Assembly: GCA_035772405.1 (NCBI GenBank)
Contig: JAYKKM010000310.1
Span: 1,145,001-1,209,000, forward strand
Source of the DNA: Chrysogorgia sp. JL179-B06
Lineage: Eukaryota > Cnidaria > Anthozoa > Scleralcyonacea > Chrysogorgiidae
Length of the DNA: 64,000 nucleotides
Direction: 5' to 3'
Shown here: positions 34,413 to 45,878 of the stretch, in pieces
How positions within the stretch are numbered: position 1 is the first letter of the stretch
Layout of the letters: each line of letters begins with the position of its first letter
Notes under the pieces: model-generated
What the model was told of the DNA's origin: nothing
The model's input: only the letters and a program-made list of their open reading frames with translations
Database searches by the model: none
Translations under genes and position numbers: made by a program

Positions 34413-34588
34413 ACCTCTTTCATAATGGCGCCCAAATTAAATATTATTTTATATTCATTTAAATTAGCCTTTCTGACCTCGTTCGTGTGTCTGTAATTCC
34501 AAAGAATCGTCGCTTTGTAAGAGGCCAGAAAGGCTAATTTGCATGCATATAAAAGAATATTTAAACTGGCCGCCATTATGAAAGAGGT
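34413..34588. mobile_element. 176-bp MITE with ~70-bp inverted repeats and GTATAG duplication
   Basis: Left end ACCTCTTTCATAATGGCG, right end its inverse. The arms stay similar for about 70 bp, to AATTAGCCTTTCTG. GTATAG stands at both outer edges (34407-34412 and 34589-34594). No ORF. Confidence 0.85.
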
Positions 34589-34599
34589 GTATAGAGTAT

Positions 34600-36994
34600 T
34601 ACTTTTTTTACACTTTTTTTTATGTAAAAAAAAGTATGCTGCCAGAAGTAGTGGTTAATGATCATGTGCATAACTCATATTTGTTTTCATGAAACATCTC
34701 AGTTGAAAACGACAGTTCCAAAAACATTTCTTTGTTTGCTATTACCGTTTGATTGACAGTTTATCTAATTTCAATATGATTTATTTAATAGTTGTGGTCT
34801 AACTTCTGTTTATTAGTTCTGTACATGTTCTGCCTAATGTGGTTTTCATTTCTTGGGACTTCAGGAAAACTTTGTCAGTATGTGGAATATAAACTTGATC
34901 TCTTTTGAAGTTCATTTTTTACCCGATTGACTTGTTTAAATATTCTTCTGAACTGGAGACGAAGTGTTTTGGTCTGAAAATTTTCTGGTTTCTGCTTTTT
35001 GTCACCTTGTTCCTGCTGCCCATAAAGTTATATTTTATCGTCAATGATGTTGATCGTCTAACTGGTAAATTTATTTGTAATGGAATATTGTATTAAAGTC
35101 GATGTGTAGAGCACAATTTCGTCACTGAAGAGAAGTACAAAACGTTCTCTGGTCGAAAATACATTAATTAAAAGCCTGACAGACAGACAGACAAAAATAT
35201 CAGGGTAGAAACCTGTCCGTTTTTTCTTTCTTTTGTTTGTGATTAGTTTTGATTTAGGATCAGAGAAACAATAACTTTGACTGTGTTCACGAGAAATATT
35301 TAAGCTAACTGATAGGGACAAAAACCTTCTTGTTTTTCTGCTTCGGTCTCCAAAGTATTTGTTAGATTCCTCTATAGTTTGTGTTGCTATAGCAACGCTC
35401 GGTGACATCTTTAAGCTTGTTGTTGTACATATTTTGCACTAATTGAAAAGTTTTATGGCAAAATTATGACAAGTTGTCAGATAAATCACTGTCTATTGTC
35501 TTTTTGTTTATAAGTATTCCTTTTGATGGCACTTATACAAATTAAGTTGCTGCATTGGTATTTTAAAACAATCTGAATATACGAAAACATTGTCTTCATG
35601 AAACAAAAACTTAGCTTAACTATTAGTTTATGTATATTATAAAGTTGCGAAAAAATATGAACTTACCAAACAAAAAGCTTGCTTGTACTACAAAAACCAC
35701 CAAGTTTCTGGTTGCCCATAACTGCAACTTGCTCTTTTTCTTATAAAGTAATTAATAAGAAATTTAAATTATTATTTTCGGCAACATTTAACTTTCGCCA
35801 TGAAAGGGAAAACAATTTAATATAACTTGACTTGCTTATTATTTAAAAACTCTCGCTTGTTTTGCACAAAAAAAAACCAAATATATTTACTTACCGAACC
35901 AAATTCTCTCTTCTGTTTTGCTTTCTTCACATGTTTTTATCTGCCTCCGGAACGTCTTAAATCCTGTTTTTTTTATCGTAAATCATAAAATAAATCATAA
36001 AAGTATTTGGGCTGCCTATGCACTGACATATGCATACACTATAGACCGGCTAGAACTTGTAAATCAATGAACGATAAATTTGTGTGGAGGCAAAGCAATA
36101 TAAAACAAGATATCGGATTTATTTGGTGAAGGACAAACCTACTTACAAATTACCTGATAAAAGTAGGTACCTGCTTTCCTGGTTAGTCTTTAGGAAGCTG
36201 GAAACAATTTTTAGAGTATTTGTGCTGTTGAAAAAATTATCCATCATGGGAATGATGGGCAATAGGTTTGTACTTCACATAGATACCAAACACAAATTTG
36301 TCATATAATTAATTGATTTACATGGTAAGATTGGGTAAGTTCTAGCTGGTCTTCTGTATCCGCCAAAACGTTTCTGTAATTGACAGCCAAACAATCGTTA
36401 TTATTGAAATTGAGAACAGCTTACAAAAGTGGGAAGATGTTTCGATTTTGACTGTATATAAATGAACCTAATTGCAAGAGCCTCCTTGAAACGAATATTG
36501 TTTGCAATTACAACACAGAAACTTTGGGAATAAGGAAAAATATTTCATATATAAGCGGCAGCAATTCAGTGAGTGTTGCTGGCTGCATTTCATGGTGGTT
36601 GCAATTCTGTAAAGACTGGTGCTTGAAGTTGATACTGTGGCTGCAACTCGGTAAGTACCGGCATTTAAAATGGTGGGGAAGACTCTCCTTCAAACTGGCA
36701 AAGCAAAGGGACATTGTCAAGCAGGCTGCTGTTAAGCATTCCATTTTCTTCATCTAAAAGTTTCGCTAAATTCCCCACGTTTATTTGTTTGAAAACTACT
36801 CATGCATACAAATTAGGGAAAATTTCTAATTTTTCGTCATTCCTATGATATGCATGAGGGAAATTTAGTAGAACACAAACGATTTCTTTGTCTTCTAATT
36901 TTCCCTCATTCAAATGCACGGGAAATTTAGTAGACAAAAACTCTGTCTCCAACCACGGGCTGTATAAGGTTCTCAAAGTTATCCTCGGCGATCA
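34600..36994. other. Gene-free AT-rich stretch
   Basis: Short open frames on both strands (for example plus 36084-36308 and minus 35058-35408) have no recognisable motif or homologous partner in the window. I do not call them genes. Confidence 0.4.
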
Positions 36995-37165
36995 TAATAT
37001 TACAAACTAATACCATGACTTGTCGGGAAATTAGCGATTAAATTGCCCTTCGCCTCGGAAAGATTTGTAAAAGTCCTCGGCTTCGCCCTCGGACTTTCAC
37101 AAATCTTCCCTCGGCGGCGGGCAATTTAATCGCTAATTTTCCTCAAGTCATGGTATATTACTTAT
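36995..37165. mobile_element. Palindromic MITE, family P copy 1
   Basis: Nearly the whole element is one inverted repeat centred near 37084. The arms read TACCATGAC..GGGAAATTAGCGATTAAATTGCCC..AGATTTGT..GTCC. Copy 2 at 44761-44895 shares the outer ATTTAATC / TATGGTATTAGTTTGTAATA wording. Confidence 0.75.
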
Positions 37166-37726
37166 AATTATTTTGACAGTTTTTGAAAAATTTTCCAGTT
37201 TTCAACAGTACTAGTTATTGAAATAATTCAAGAAAAAAGCTGGTTATTCTCTCTATGAATGTTAAAGTTTTATTTCGTTTGTTTTGTTTTGTTAATAAAG
37301 TTTCTACTTTAGCATTCATTTTTCCGATCTCAAACTTGGCTCGCCAGTCAGGTAAACAAGTCGCTTGCCGAAAAATTATATATTCATTGCTGCAGTGAAC
37401 GTTTTATCCGTACAAAATGTAAGTATTACAATTCTTTGCAATAATACTAACAAGATTTACTGAGAAAAGAAGATGATAAAGAGTGAAGACTTACCTTCTC
37501 CAAAACATACGCCATCTTTGTTCTCGAGTTACGCAAGTTACAACCTTTACAGCTTAAAAAATTTACGCAACTGTGATGTCCGACATACGCCGTTTTGCAT
37601 GACATTTTTGCCATGATAGACTTACGCCATTTTCATTGAACCTTTTATTAGCTTAGTTAGACAGCTGACAGAAAAAAAAATCCAAAATCGCCAAAATTCG
37701 ACTTATTTTTCCATGTCAGCGACCAT
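37166..37726. other. Gene-free stretch
   Basis: AT-rich, no ORF of note, no defined repeat. Confidence 0.35.
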
Positions 37727-39705
37727 ATATTAAATATAAGTCCATTGTTTTATAATATTTTAGCTGATTTTTTTTTTCATCAAGAACTGCTAGAACATCG
37801 TACAGTAATGCTTGTTTATACTACTAAATTGTAGTCCAGGTCCAGGTCATAAACACAGCTATAGTCTGCATGTTTTTACACCCTAAACTACTAGCACTGT
37901 ACAGTATATAGGACAATCATAGAGGGCAAAATTACTCGAATATAATTGGCTAATGAGAGCACTTTTCCTAAATGCAGGGCAAAATTACTTGTACCTGATT
38001 GGTTGAGATGCCAGCGGGAAACACTTAAGTTATTATGTTGTTTTACTTGAAAATCCAAGCTCCTCTGTTCTTAGTCGATGTTTAACTCTATAAAGTTGGT
38101 TGTAATGTACCGTTTACTTTCAGTGGATTGTTGTTTTTCATGCTTGGTTTTGACATTTAGTTGGCTTTCTCATGTTGTTGACGTGCATAGCTAAGTTATT
38201 TATGAATATAATTAAGGTTTAATTTCACTTGTGTTTTCAAAGTTTCACAAATTGCCCTCATCGCTTCTTATTTACACCACCATTGTGGTTGTTCAAGGAC
38301 TAAACATTCAAAAATATATTACACACCAGTTCAAATTTTTCCTACTTCATATTTACACCACAATCGTGGTTGTTCAGGGCTTTTCCAATGGTATCTTTTG
38401 AACACTGCATTTTATGAACTTTTTGAACACAAATCTTCATTCACTGTAATTTCCCTTTGTACCAAGGCAACAACCTACAAAAAGGATGGCCATTGATGCA
38501 TATAAATGTACAAATAGATTTGCATGCATTCACATAAGAGACTAAACGCCAGTCGATATTAGCACCATCGCCCACAGGCCTTCGGCCGGCGCTTTCGTCG
38601 GGCGAAGGGATCAACGAGCAGAAAATAGTCGCTGAAAAACACTATTCAAAATGGAAGAACTTATGTAAGTAAACAAGAGAGCTTCGGCGCAAAATACCAA
38701 TCCAAGCTCATATTAGAAAGGTAGAAACAATTGTTATATACAGTAATACATACCAGTACTGTACATGCATAGCCTTCATTCATTAAGTTATTAAACGCTG
38801 GTAAAATTAAATATTTGAAAGAATGGATAAAGCCTATGTGTGTATAACAATGCATTGTGGTATATTCAATTAGTCAAGGATAATGAAATTATTTTGATTA
38901 AATGTTAATTTTCTCACCATGGTCAACCCACATTTTGAAACACAAACAAATAATATCAATATATATTAATGATCAGTCAAACCAGCTATCCCCCTGGCCA
39001 AGCCCCGGGCATTTGAAATTCTTTCAAAAATGTTGCTAATTCCCTGAAGTGGGGATGAAATTAATGTGAAAATGCCCCTCGGTGTGGCCAAAAATCTGTG
39101 GAAAATCCCCAGAGGAAACATGAAAGCAACAACAGCAATTTTCAATGTTTTCAAATAAATTTATATTTTATGTTATTAAATAACTTAACAACTTAGATAG
39201 TGGAAACTCATGTTGTCAAGACTTCGAGTCTGGCTTAATAAACATATTTGCTAAGAGAATTATTAAAACGAATGTATATAAGGATTACAGTAAATTTAAT
39301 AAAGAAAACTACTTAAATGATATTGAAAAAATTGATTGTCAAGATGGTATACAGTACTGCTCACAAATAACCTAACCAAAAACGCGTTAGCAACGTGTTC
39401 CAAACCGGCACCCATCGGAATTATTCGTTGTTCCCCAAATTTATTATTTCTTGAAGAGGGTTTAAAACCCCAAGATCAGCAGTTGGTCTTGTTTTCTTTT
39501 TATCAACAAAGCGATTGCTGCCCGCAGAGGAGGACAGCTGAACTTAACCATGGAGCTATTGAAATATGTATACTGTCAATGATAAAATGGATGAGAATGA
39601 TGAATCACAAACATTGCAAGAATTGAAAAACAAATTGGTAGAAGAGTGCAACTTAACTGTTTCCAAAGCTATGATTGTCGAACAAGACGTAAAATGGACT
39701 AAAGA
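37727..39705 (+). repeat. Large inverted duplication, copy A
   Basis: About 2 kb is repeated in reverse complement at about 48180-49934. Landmarks shared in order include GTCCAGGTCCAGGTC, GAGGGCAAAATTACTCGAAT, CAACCAATCAGG-type words, GTGGAAACTCATGTTGT and GGCACCCATCGGAATTATTC. By eye, identity is high over the aligned stretches. Copy A has about 200 extra bases at 38350-38570. Copy B has a SINE at 49.7-49.86 kb that copy A lacks. Both end inward in a short gag-like coding relic, so the unit may be the 5' end of an LTR element. Confidence 0.85.
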
Positions 39706-39718
39706 AATGACAACTAAA
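39556..39718 (+). pseudogene. Gag-like coding relic of copy A
   Basis: The plus strand reads DENDESQTLQELKNKLVEE then CNLTVSKAMI, which parallels the NKLVDESNLTVAKAMICRT segment in copy B. The wording (L-x-x-K/R-L-x-E-x-x-L-T-x-x-K-A) resembles the end of Gypsy gag proteins just before the zinc knuckles. A partial, low-certainty call supported mainly by its conservation between the two copies. Confidence 0.45.
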
Positions 39719-39802
39719 TGACTAATGGTGGTTGGTTGAGAACATAACAGAATCAAAATGTTACACTGTTTGTCATTCTTCCCTGATCGTCGAGTCGCCC
39801 GC

Positions 39803-39965
39803 TAGGAGTTTAAACGATTCGCACAGTCTTTAGTAAAATGTCCGTATCCCTGACATTCATGACATCTATTTGCCTCAGTTCTGGAGTCGGTCGACTGGGT
39901 TTGACCTTTGAATCACACACTCTAGCTATGTGGCCCATCTTGTTACAGACAAAGCATGCCCACCC
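39803..39965 (-). pseudogene. Two CCHC zinc knuckles of a retroelement gag
   Basis: The minus strand encodes CFVCNKMGHIARVC near 39955 and, in a shifted frame, CHECQGYGHFTKDC near 39860, which ends at a TAG soon after. Both fit C-x2-C-x4-H-x4-C, the nucleic-acid-binding knuckle of retroelement nucleocapsid. A frame change lies between them. They face opposite to the Gypsy-like pieces on either side, so they come from another insertion or an inverted fragment. Confidence 0.75.
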
Positions 39966-40554
39966 CACTTGGCTTCCTGGGCTGAATGAAGAGGTATCCT
40001 GTTAGCTTGTTGATAGCTTCTCCTCTATATTCTTTCGTCTTATGGAACCATTGCGATCAAGTTGGCCATTCCTTCACTCTTAAAAAATGATGAGTTGGGA
40101 AAGAAAACATTTAGTGATTGTCTAAAACATTTAGACATTCTCAGAGGGAGCATCTTTTAATCACTAGTTTTCATTGTAACTTAGGGTAATTTAGAGTAGC
40201 TCAGAGTAGATTCCAAGCAAGATACCTGAAACGTGTGAGGGGGATTCAACCGTCCTCGTCCAATCGCGTATAAAAGCCGATATTGCTGTAGTTTTAGATC
40301 AAACTGTAGTTGTGCCTGTTAGAACGGAGATGTTCCTGTGAGGTAGGTTAATGAAGTCAGTTGGGGAAAAAGTAGGTATGATGGCACCATTAGGTAATCA
40401 TGATTTGGGCAATGGGATGCATGTGGCTCACGCCGTAGTCTGCCCCAATGGTAAAAAAATTCGTGAGTCAATGCTAGTTGCGGAGTGAAAATAGATGATA
40501 GGGAAGGTTATTACCTTCCAGATTCAAAGAGGTTATCAACTCTAAATTAGATCG
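39966..40554. other. Gene-free stretch between retroelement relics
   Basis: No readable ORF. It probably contains further decayed retroelement sequence, but I cannot identify it. Confidence 0.3.
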
Positions 40555-41012
40555 CCCCACAAAAGACAAAAGACAGTGTTCTCGCAGTTTTATCCGAATT
40601 TGAAGACGTGTTCGAAGCGACGGTAGGCGATACAAATGTGGTAACATACCATCAATACAGAGAATTCGGCTGCGATTAGACATCCTCCACGACGCTGGCC
40701 TTATGACTATCGAACCGTAGCCAACAGACAGATCAAGCCCAAGTCCCTGGTCAAGTCTGATTGTCTTAGTCAAAAAACGTTCCGGGGAACTTTTTGTGTG
40801 GACTATTGGAAATTGAACCAGGTCAGGCTTAATGATTCGCCCCGAATATCGCGGACATTCTAAGAGGCAACATATTTTTCAACTTTAGATCTCCAGAGTG
40901 GGTATTGGCAAATATCCGTTAAACCACGCGATCAGTCGAAAACTGCTTTCGTTATGAGTTCGGGCTTAAAAACGAGACTGGCCACTTTTCAATGTAGATC
41001 GTCCTGGCAGTG
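40555..41012 (+). pseudogene. Gypsy-type reverse transcriptase relic
   Basis: Across several plus-strand frames the RT N-terminus of a Gypsy pol can be read: VLAVLSEFEDVFEATVGDT, a PPRRWPYDYR-like run, SPWSSLIVLVKK near 40740, then YFSTLDLQSGYWQISV near 40880 (motif A) and SKTAFVM. Many frame changes and stops show long decay. The 531-bp element at 41017 interrupts the downstream part; a few matching residues (VLAVLTFE) span the junction. Confidence 0.75.
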
Positions 41013-41016
41013 TTAA

Positions 41017-41547
41017 AGGGATATGGTAATATAAATTAACTTTGTCTCATTTGAAAGAACTCGTGAAATGGTGTAACAAGACCTTTTACAATTTTCCCTT
41101 ATCTTTTTTGTTTCTCGAAATAATTTGACGAAAGACAGCGTGCTGTCCGCCATCTTGGAATTATTTTCGATATGCATGTGACGTCATAAGTAGGGTAAAG
41201 TGAAATTTTTATCTTGCCAACCTTACGACATTATGAGCCAGAAACTCGATTATGTTGCACTATTTCCATTTTCAATTGTCCCACAACATTTTAAAAAGCC
41301 TTCTGCGGAAATTCGGTCACCTACGGAGTAGTTTCATCAGGTTTACCCTGCTTGTGACGTCGCCAATTTCCTAGTTAATTAGGTCAAATATTACAACAAG
41401 ATGGCGGATTGTAGACTGTCTTTTGTCATAATTATCTGAAATATTTCAAAAACCAAGAAAGATACAGAAAAATTGTAAAAGGTCTTCTTATACCATTTTA
41501 CGAGTTCTTTCAAATGAGACAAAGTTAATTTATATTGCCATATCCCT
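41017..41547. mobile_element. 531-bp MITE with long inverted repeats and TTAA duplication
   Basis: TTAA flanks both ends (41013-41016 and 41548-41551), the hallmark of piggyBac-type insertion. The ends AGGGATATGG[T/C]AATATAAATTAACTT are inverted copies, and the arms remain similar for about 140 bp (TGAAAGAACTCGT, TTTTACAATTTT). The centre contains CCGCCATCTTG and its inverse. No ORF. It sits in the Gypsy RT relic, so it is younger. Confidence 0.88.
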
Positions 41548-41689
41548 TTAACGTTCGAAATATTTATTATTTATTTATTTAACGATCTTTATACACGGTG
41601 GCTTATCAACCAGTATAAAAATACAAGTAAAAATATAAGATACAGATATTTATTAAAATATATTTGACAATGACTAAATGTTGGAACAA

Positions 41690-42125
41690 AGACGTTTCGA
41701 CTAGAAAACTCTAGTCTTCCTCAGTTAAAAATGTTTTGAAGGCCGAAATATAGGCGTATATATACAAGATAAAAGTATATTTACATAACTGTCAAGATAA
41801 AAAACTAAAATATCATAATTAAAGAATAGTCATCAGGGATTTATACATAGATGGAATTTGTATGTGTTCATTTACTGCTTTTGTGTCAGCGATTGAATGC
41901 CATGCTTGAAGAAATGTTCTTTTGTGCCAATTATTCTCCTTGTCTACGATGGATATATTTGTGAAATCGAATTCATGGTGTTCATTGTTTGCGTGTTGGG
42001 CCACTTTGGAATTCCGGTCATTTATGAAACAAGCTTTTTGATGTTCTTTTGATTTGGTCTTATGAGATCTCTTTGTTTGACCATAATTTAAAAATATAAT
42101 AAATGGTTGCTTTCCATAAGGCCGT
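41690..42125 (-). pseudogene. Penelope-like element, C-terminal GIY-YIG region relic
   Basis: The minus strand reads KEHQKACFINDRNSKVAQHA then NNEHHEFDF, and KENNWHKRTFLQAWHSIADT. This is the end of the GIY-YIG endonuclease domain in Penelope-like elements, where the Asn/Glu-rich tail and NWHKR-x-x-x-EAWHS string are familiar. The 3' flank holds AAGACGTTTCGACTAG..CTAGTCTTCCTCAG, a motif repeatedly seen at Penelope ends in animals. The RT part is absent (5' truncated). Confidence 0.75.
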
Positions 42126-42249
42126 GTAAGTATATATACAAGAAAAATTGATAAATATTGATAAAATAGGCTAAAATTTACATCTGGAATCGTAATCTAA
42201 AAACTACGACAATAAGAAATTGTTTCATTTATTACTTGAGTGAAATTAA

Positions 42250-43170
42250 TTTTTTATCATTAGGGAGAAAATGCCATGCCTAATTTGCAGCCGCATGGCT
42301 AAAGCTTCTTTTCGTGGCATTTGTGTTAGGTTTTGACAACATCAACATCAGGTCATTACTTCTAAGATTTTTCATCTCACATCTTGCAAAAGTGAACATA
42401 TTCGAAATAGATTCAGGGCATTGCTTTTTAATGACACTTTCCATGTACGAAATGATTTTGGACATCCTTTGTTTATGGAGAGGACCCATCCTAATTTATT
42501 TAAGACCTCTTCAGATCTTACTTCATAGTCATCACCAGTTATAACTCTTCCAGCCCTGTTTTGTAATTTTTTTTGAAGTGTTTTATTACAATTTCCCCAT
42601 ACCATTGCACAGTAATAGAAATGAGGTAAAATTAGTGTTTGATATATACATTTTAGGGAATCTCTGTCAACAAATGGTTTAACCTTCTTGATCATTCCTA
42701 CTGTCTTAGACACCTTTTTGCTGAAGTTGTCAATTTCAGCATCACAATTTAATTTTTCGTCAATTATTATTCCGAGACTTTTTGTAGATGATACTCGTTT
42801 CATTTTATCATTTCCAATGATAATCTCCGGATCATAAGTGGTCTGAGAGAGTCTTTGGTAATACCTAATGACCATACATTCTGTTTTCTTAATATTTAAT
42901 GTCAATTTGTTAGCAGTTAACCAAATATGAACTTTTTCTAATTCACTGTTTAAGTTAATTTCTAGATGTTTGGTTGTTTTTCCAGAAACAGTAATATTTG
43001 TGTCTTCAGCATACATTGCTGGTTGGGAGTGAGCTAAACAATTAGGCAGATCATTTATGTATAGTAAAAAGAGAAGTGGACATAAATTAGATCCCTGGGG
43101 AACTCCACACTCAATAATTTTAAGTAGTAAATTCACTGAGTGAGCTTTTACAACAAGGAGAGTCAACTGC
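42250..43170 (-). pseudogene. LINE reverse transcriptase C-terminal half, third lineage
   Basis: An open minus-strand run holds ECGVPQGSNLCPLLFLLYIN (motif B), then the catalytic motif as MYAEDTNITVSG, then LTLNIKKTECMVI, SLGIIIDEKLNCDAEIDN and the C-terminal wording VWGNCNKTLQKKLQNRAGRV. Motif C is normally YADD; here the third residue is Glu, a change expected to damage metal binding. One frame change near 42480 and a stop near 42280 end the copy, and the N-terminal RT and endonuclease are missing. It differs in wording from both long LINEs. Confidence 0.85.
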
Positions 43171-43279
43171 TATGGATAATTTCTTAACTGACTCAATGAC
43201 TCATGTGTGTACTAGTAAGTTTATCTCGAAGTAACTGAATCTTAGTTGAAAAATAACAACTAAAAGGTTCAGCCAGGTC

Positions 43280-43645
43280 ATGTGAAGAATCATGTGATGG
43301 CAGTAAATGAATAGATTTGACTCAGAACATCCCATTTGGTTGCGTGTTTGTCCAAAAGCTCAGATAATACATAATTGAACTGTTCAGTAGCAGTGTTTAC
43401 ATCGAAGGACGAACAAATTAATTGCGAATCAAGGATATATTTTCGCCATGCCTGTAAGTCTATACGACGTAAATCTCGATGATTAACTTTTTTAGAGGAT
43501 CGGGGTCTCGGAAAATCCATGCTGCAAACAACAGCACTGTGATCTGAAGAAGAAAAGAAGATCTCCATGGCACTAGAATCAAACTATCCTCCTGACGATC
43601 AATAATAAGGTCCAGTGTATGGCCACAGCGATGAGTCATCAGAAA
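43280..43645 (-). pseudogene. LINE endonuclease fragment (related to the 10-kb LINE)
   Basis: The minus strand reads THRCGHTLDLIIDRQEDS near 43620, then SSDHSAVVCSMDFPRPRSS and VNHRDLRRIDLQAWRKY. This parallels HRSGHILDLIIDREEN and SDHNAVVCSVAFARPKSS of the 10-kb LINE, so both belong to one family. Only the C-terminal end of the APE domain (with the SDH motif) and the start of the linker remain. Confidence 0.8.
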
Positions 43646-44300
43646 TTCAAGAATTCCGTAAACCTACTAGCATAGCATTTCCATTATGGAAATACGTGGA
43701 TGATACCACTGAATCTGAGGTAATAAAAAGGGTCAAAGAAGCCAAATCCAATCTGCAATCAACCATACCGCCCAGTGGTCCAACAACAACAAGCTCCATC
43801 TCCACACAGATAAATGTAAAGAATTTCGTTTTTGTTTCACACATAAAGCTTCAGATCCCTTAGAACCAGTCGTTGTAGACAACATACCAATGGAAGTGGT
43901 TAAAGAATACAAAATCTTGGGTCTTACAATTGGCGATGACCTCAAATGGAATACCCATGTTAACAATACCATCAAGAAAGTCACATGTCGAATGTATTTC
44001 CTTGCTCAGTTGAAGAGAGCTAAAGTGGGATATAAAGAACTAGTTACCTTCTACAAGTCGTGTATAAGACCGGTACTAGAATACAGTTGTATTGTATTCC
44101 ATGACAGTCTACCAGAATACGTTCACCATCAAATCGAAAGAATTCAAAAAAGAGCTATGGCCATAATCTTCTCCTACGAAATGCAATATTGTGACGCTCT
44201 CCAGATGGCAAAAATTCCAACGTTAAGAGATCGGAGACAACATATTACAACTAAATTTTTTAATTCTATTATAAACAACGAATCTCGTGTTTTATCGTGA
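43640..44300 (+). pseudogene. LINE reverse transcriptase 3' part, jockey-like wording
   Basis: The plus strand begins at the catalytic motif WKYVDDTTESEVI near 43700. After a frame change near 43865 it continues VVKEYKILGLTIGDDLKWNT, YFLAQLKRAKVGYKELVTFY, then LEYSCIVFHDSLPEY and RIQKRAMAI. It ends at TGA near 44300. This is the palm-to-thumb end of another LINE lineage. Its first bases abut the minus-strand endonuclease fragment, so two LINE pieces are fused head to head. Confidence 0.82.
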
Positions 44301-44429
44301 TACCATCACTAGAAAGATTATGAACCAAGACTAAAGAGCTCTTCCTACCCTTTCCCACAATCATAATTTGTGGTTTGTATTCAGAGTTTTCCTTCTAGAA
44401 AGGTTGCCTTCACAGTTACAATTACATAT

Positions 44430-44765
44430 AGTATAAACCATATTGATGACATCAAATATTGGAGGGCGACTTTCAAACTTTCGATGTTTTTGCAAAAAAT
44501 TTCCTTTAATGGTGATTTATCTTCCTCTCAGTCTGTTTACTGTGGAGTCCCACAAGGATCGATTATCAGTCCCATACTATTCATAATTGAAACGCTGTAA
44601 GATTCTCATGTATGCTGACAACACAGTAGTGTACTACTCCAACAAAAAACATCGATATCGAACAGAAGCTAGATGCATATTTTTCCAACTTGATCTCCTA
44701 GTTTCGTGATAATCAATTGATTCTATACATGAAAAAAGGTAAAACTGAATGCATGCTGCTGATGA
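44430..44765 (+). pseudogene. LINE reverse transcriptase fragment
   Basis: The plus strand holds SFNGDLSSSQSVYCGVPQGS (motif B), then IISPILFII. After a frame change LMYADNTVVYYSNK stands where motif C would be; YADD has become YADN. Stops follow. The fragment ends at the palindromic MITE of 44761-44895. Confidence 0.75.
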
Positions 44766-44895
44766 TTAAATGTCCCCCAAAACAATCGGGAGGATTTGTG
44801 GAATCCCGAGGGACTTCCACAAATCCTCCCGATTGTTTGAGGGACATTTAATCACGGATTTCCCAAACATTATGGTATTAGTTTGTAATACCATG
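44761..44895. mobile_element. Palindromic MITE, family P copy 2
   Basis: ATTAAATGTCCC..CAATCGGGAGGATTTGTGG and its inverse meet at about 44808. The right flank ATTATGGTATTAGTTTGTAATACC matches copy 1 at 37.0 kb in inverse. The left outer arm is missing. Confidence 0.7.
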
Positions 44896-45059
44896 TTTAC
44901 CAATGCACTGTAATTTGTATTGTTTGAAATTCATAGCCAACAGTCAACCAATGCACGTTCGCTCATGCATGCTAATGAGGGTGACATTGCACAGCCACTG
45001 CAAAGTCTGCACACTCCTTTAATGAATACAGACAGCAAATTAAAGGACAAAGAAGTTCA

Positions 45060-45375
45060 AGGTTTCAACCAAAGGCAAGGAAAACTAAGACAGAAGTGAT
45101 GATAAAAAGCCCAGTGAAGTTACAATACAAATTGGTCTGATAAAACTGCGTGATGAACTTAGAAAGAAAGCATTTGAAAAGATGATGCTGTACCTAGATC
45201 GAACAGAAGTCATGAATCTACCAGCTGGTAGTGCGGGACGTTTTCTCTGAAGCGATACAGAGAAGAGCTTGAAAGGTTTATGGGTGTATTTATCTATCTG
45301 TGTGAATCTGCAGATGTTTTGAGTTCTTTGCAGATTAATACTACAGCAATGAAAGTGACACAACTGAGTTTGCTG
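45060..45375 (+). pseudogene. Fragment of an uncharacterised conserved domain
   Basis: The plus strand reads EVTIQIGLIKLRDELRKKAF then LYLDRTEVMNLPAG, with RYREELERFMGVFIYLCES in the next frame. I recall a multi-copy anthozoan protein with the same order (VTIQIG ... LPGSS.PF.L..Y..E....Y..I.LYLC), but I cannot name it. The middle of the domain seems deleted. Low certainty. Confidence 0.3.
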
Positions 45376-45878
45376 AGTTAGAGCAGGTACAGTGTATCGG
45401 TACCAAATTGTCCATCAGACATTTTTTCGGGCCCGATCGTCCGGTAAAAATATGTAATATTCGTGTCCAAGAAAGATAAAACTTGGTACAAAATAATCCG
45501 ATTTGGCTAAATTAAGGCGCTTCATTTTATATGCAGCCATCAAGTTAGTGAGTTACAATATATTTGTGTATATTACTTCTAACGATTAAATAACTGAGCA
45601 CACAGCCCGTTTCCCGATTTCTGTTATGCATATCAATTTCTCAAGCTGTTGGCCAAATATGTTTCCAGCAGAGTCATTGCCGACATTAGTCAAGCTGGAA
45701 TGTTTTAATAGCTGACACAACGCCCGATGTGTCCCATGATGACCAACTTTCCGTGGTTGCAAGACATGTGGATGTTTAGGGAAATTCACAAGAACGTCTT
45801 GTAGATACCTAGGAACTTCGTGACAAAACTGGTGATGGTCATGCTCAAGGAATTATGTCTTCCCTGAACGACAAGTGC

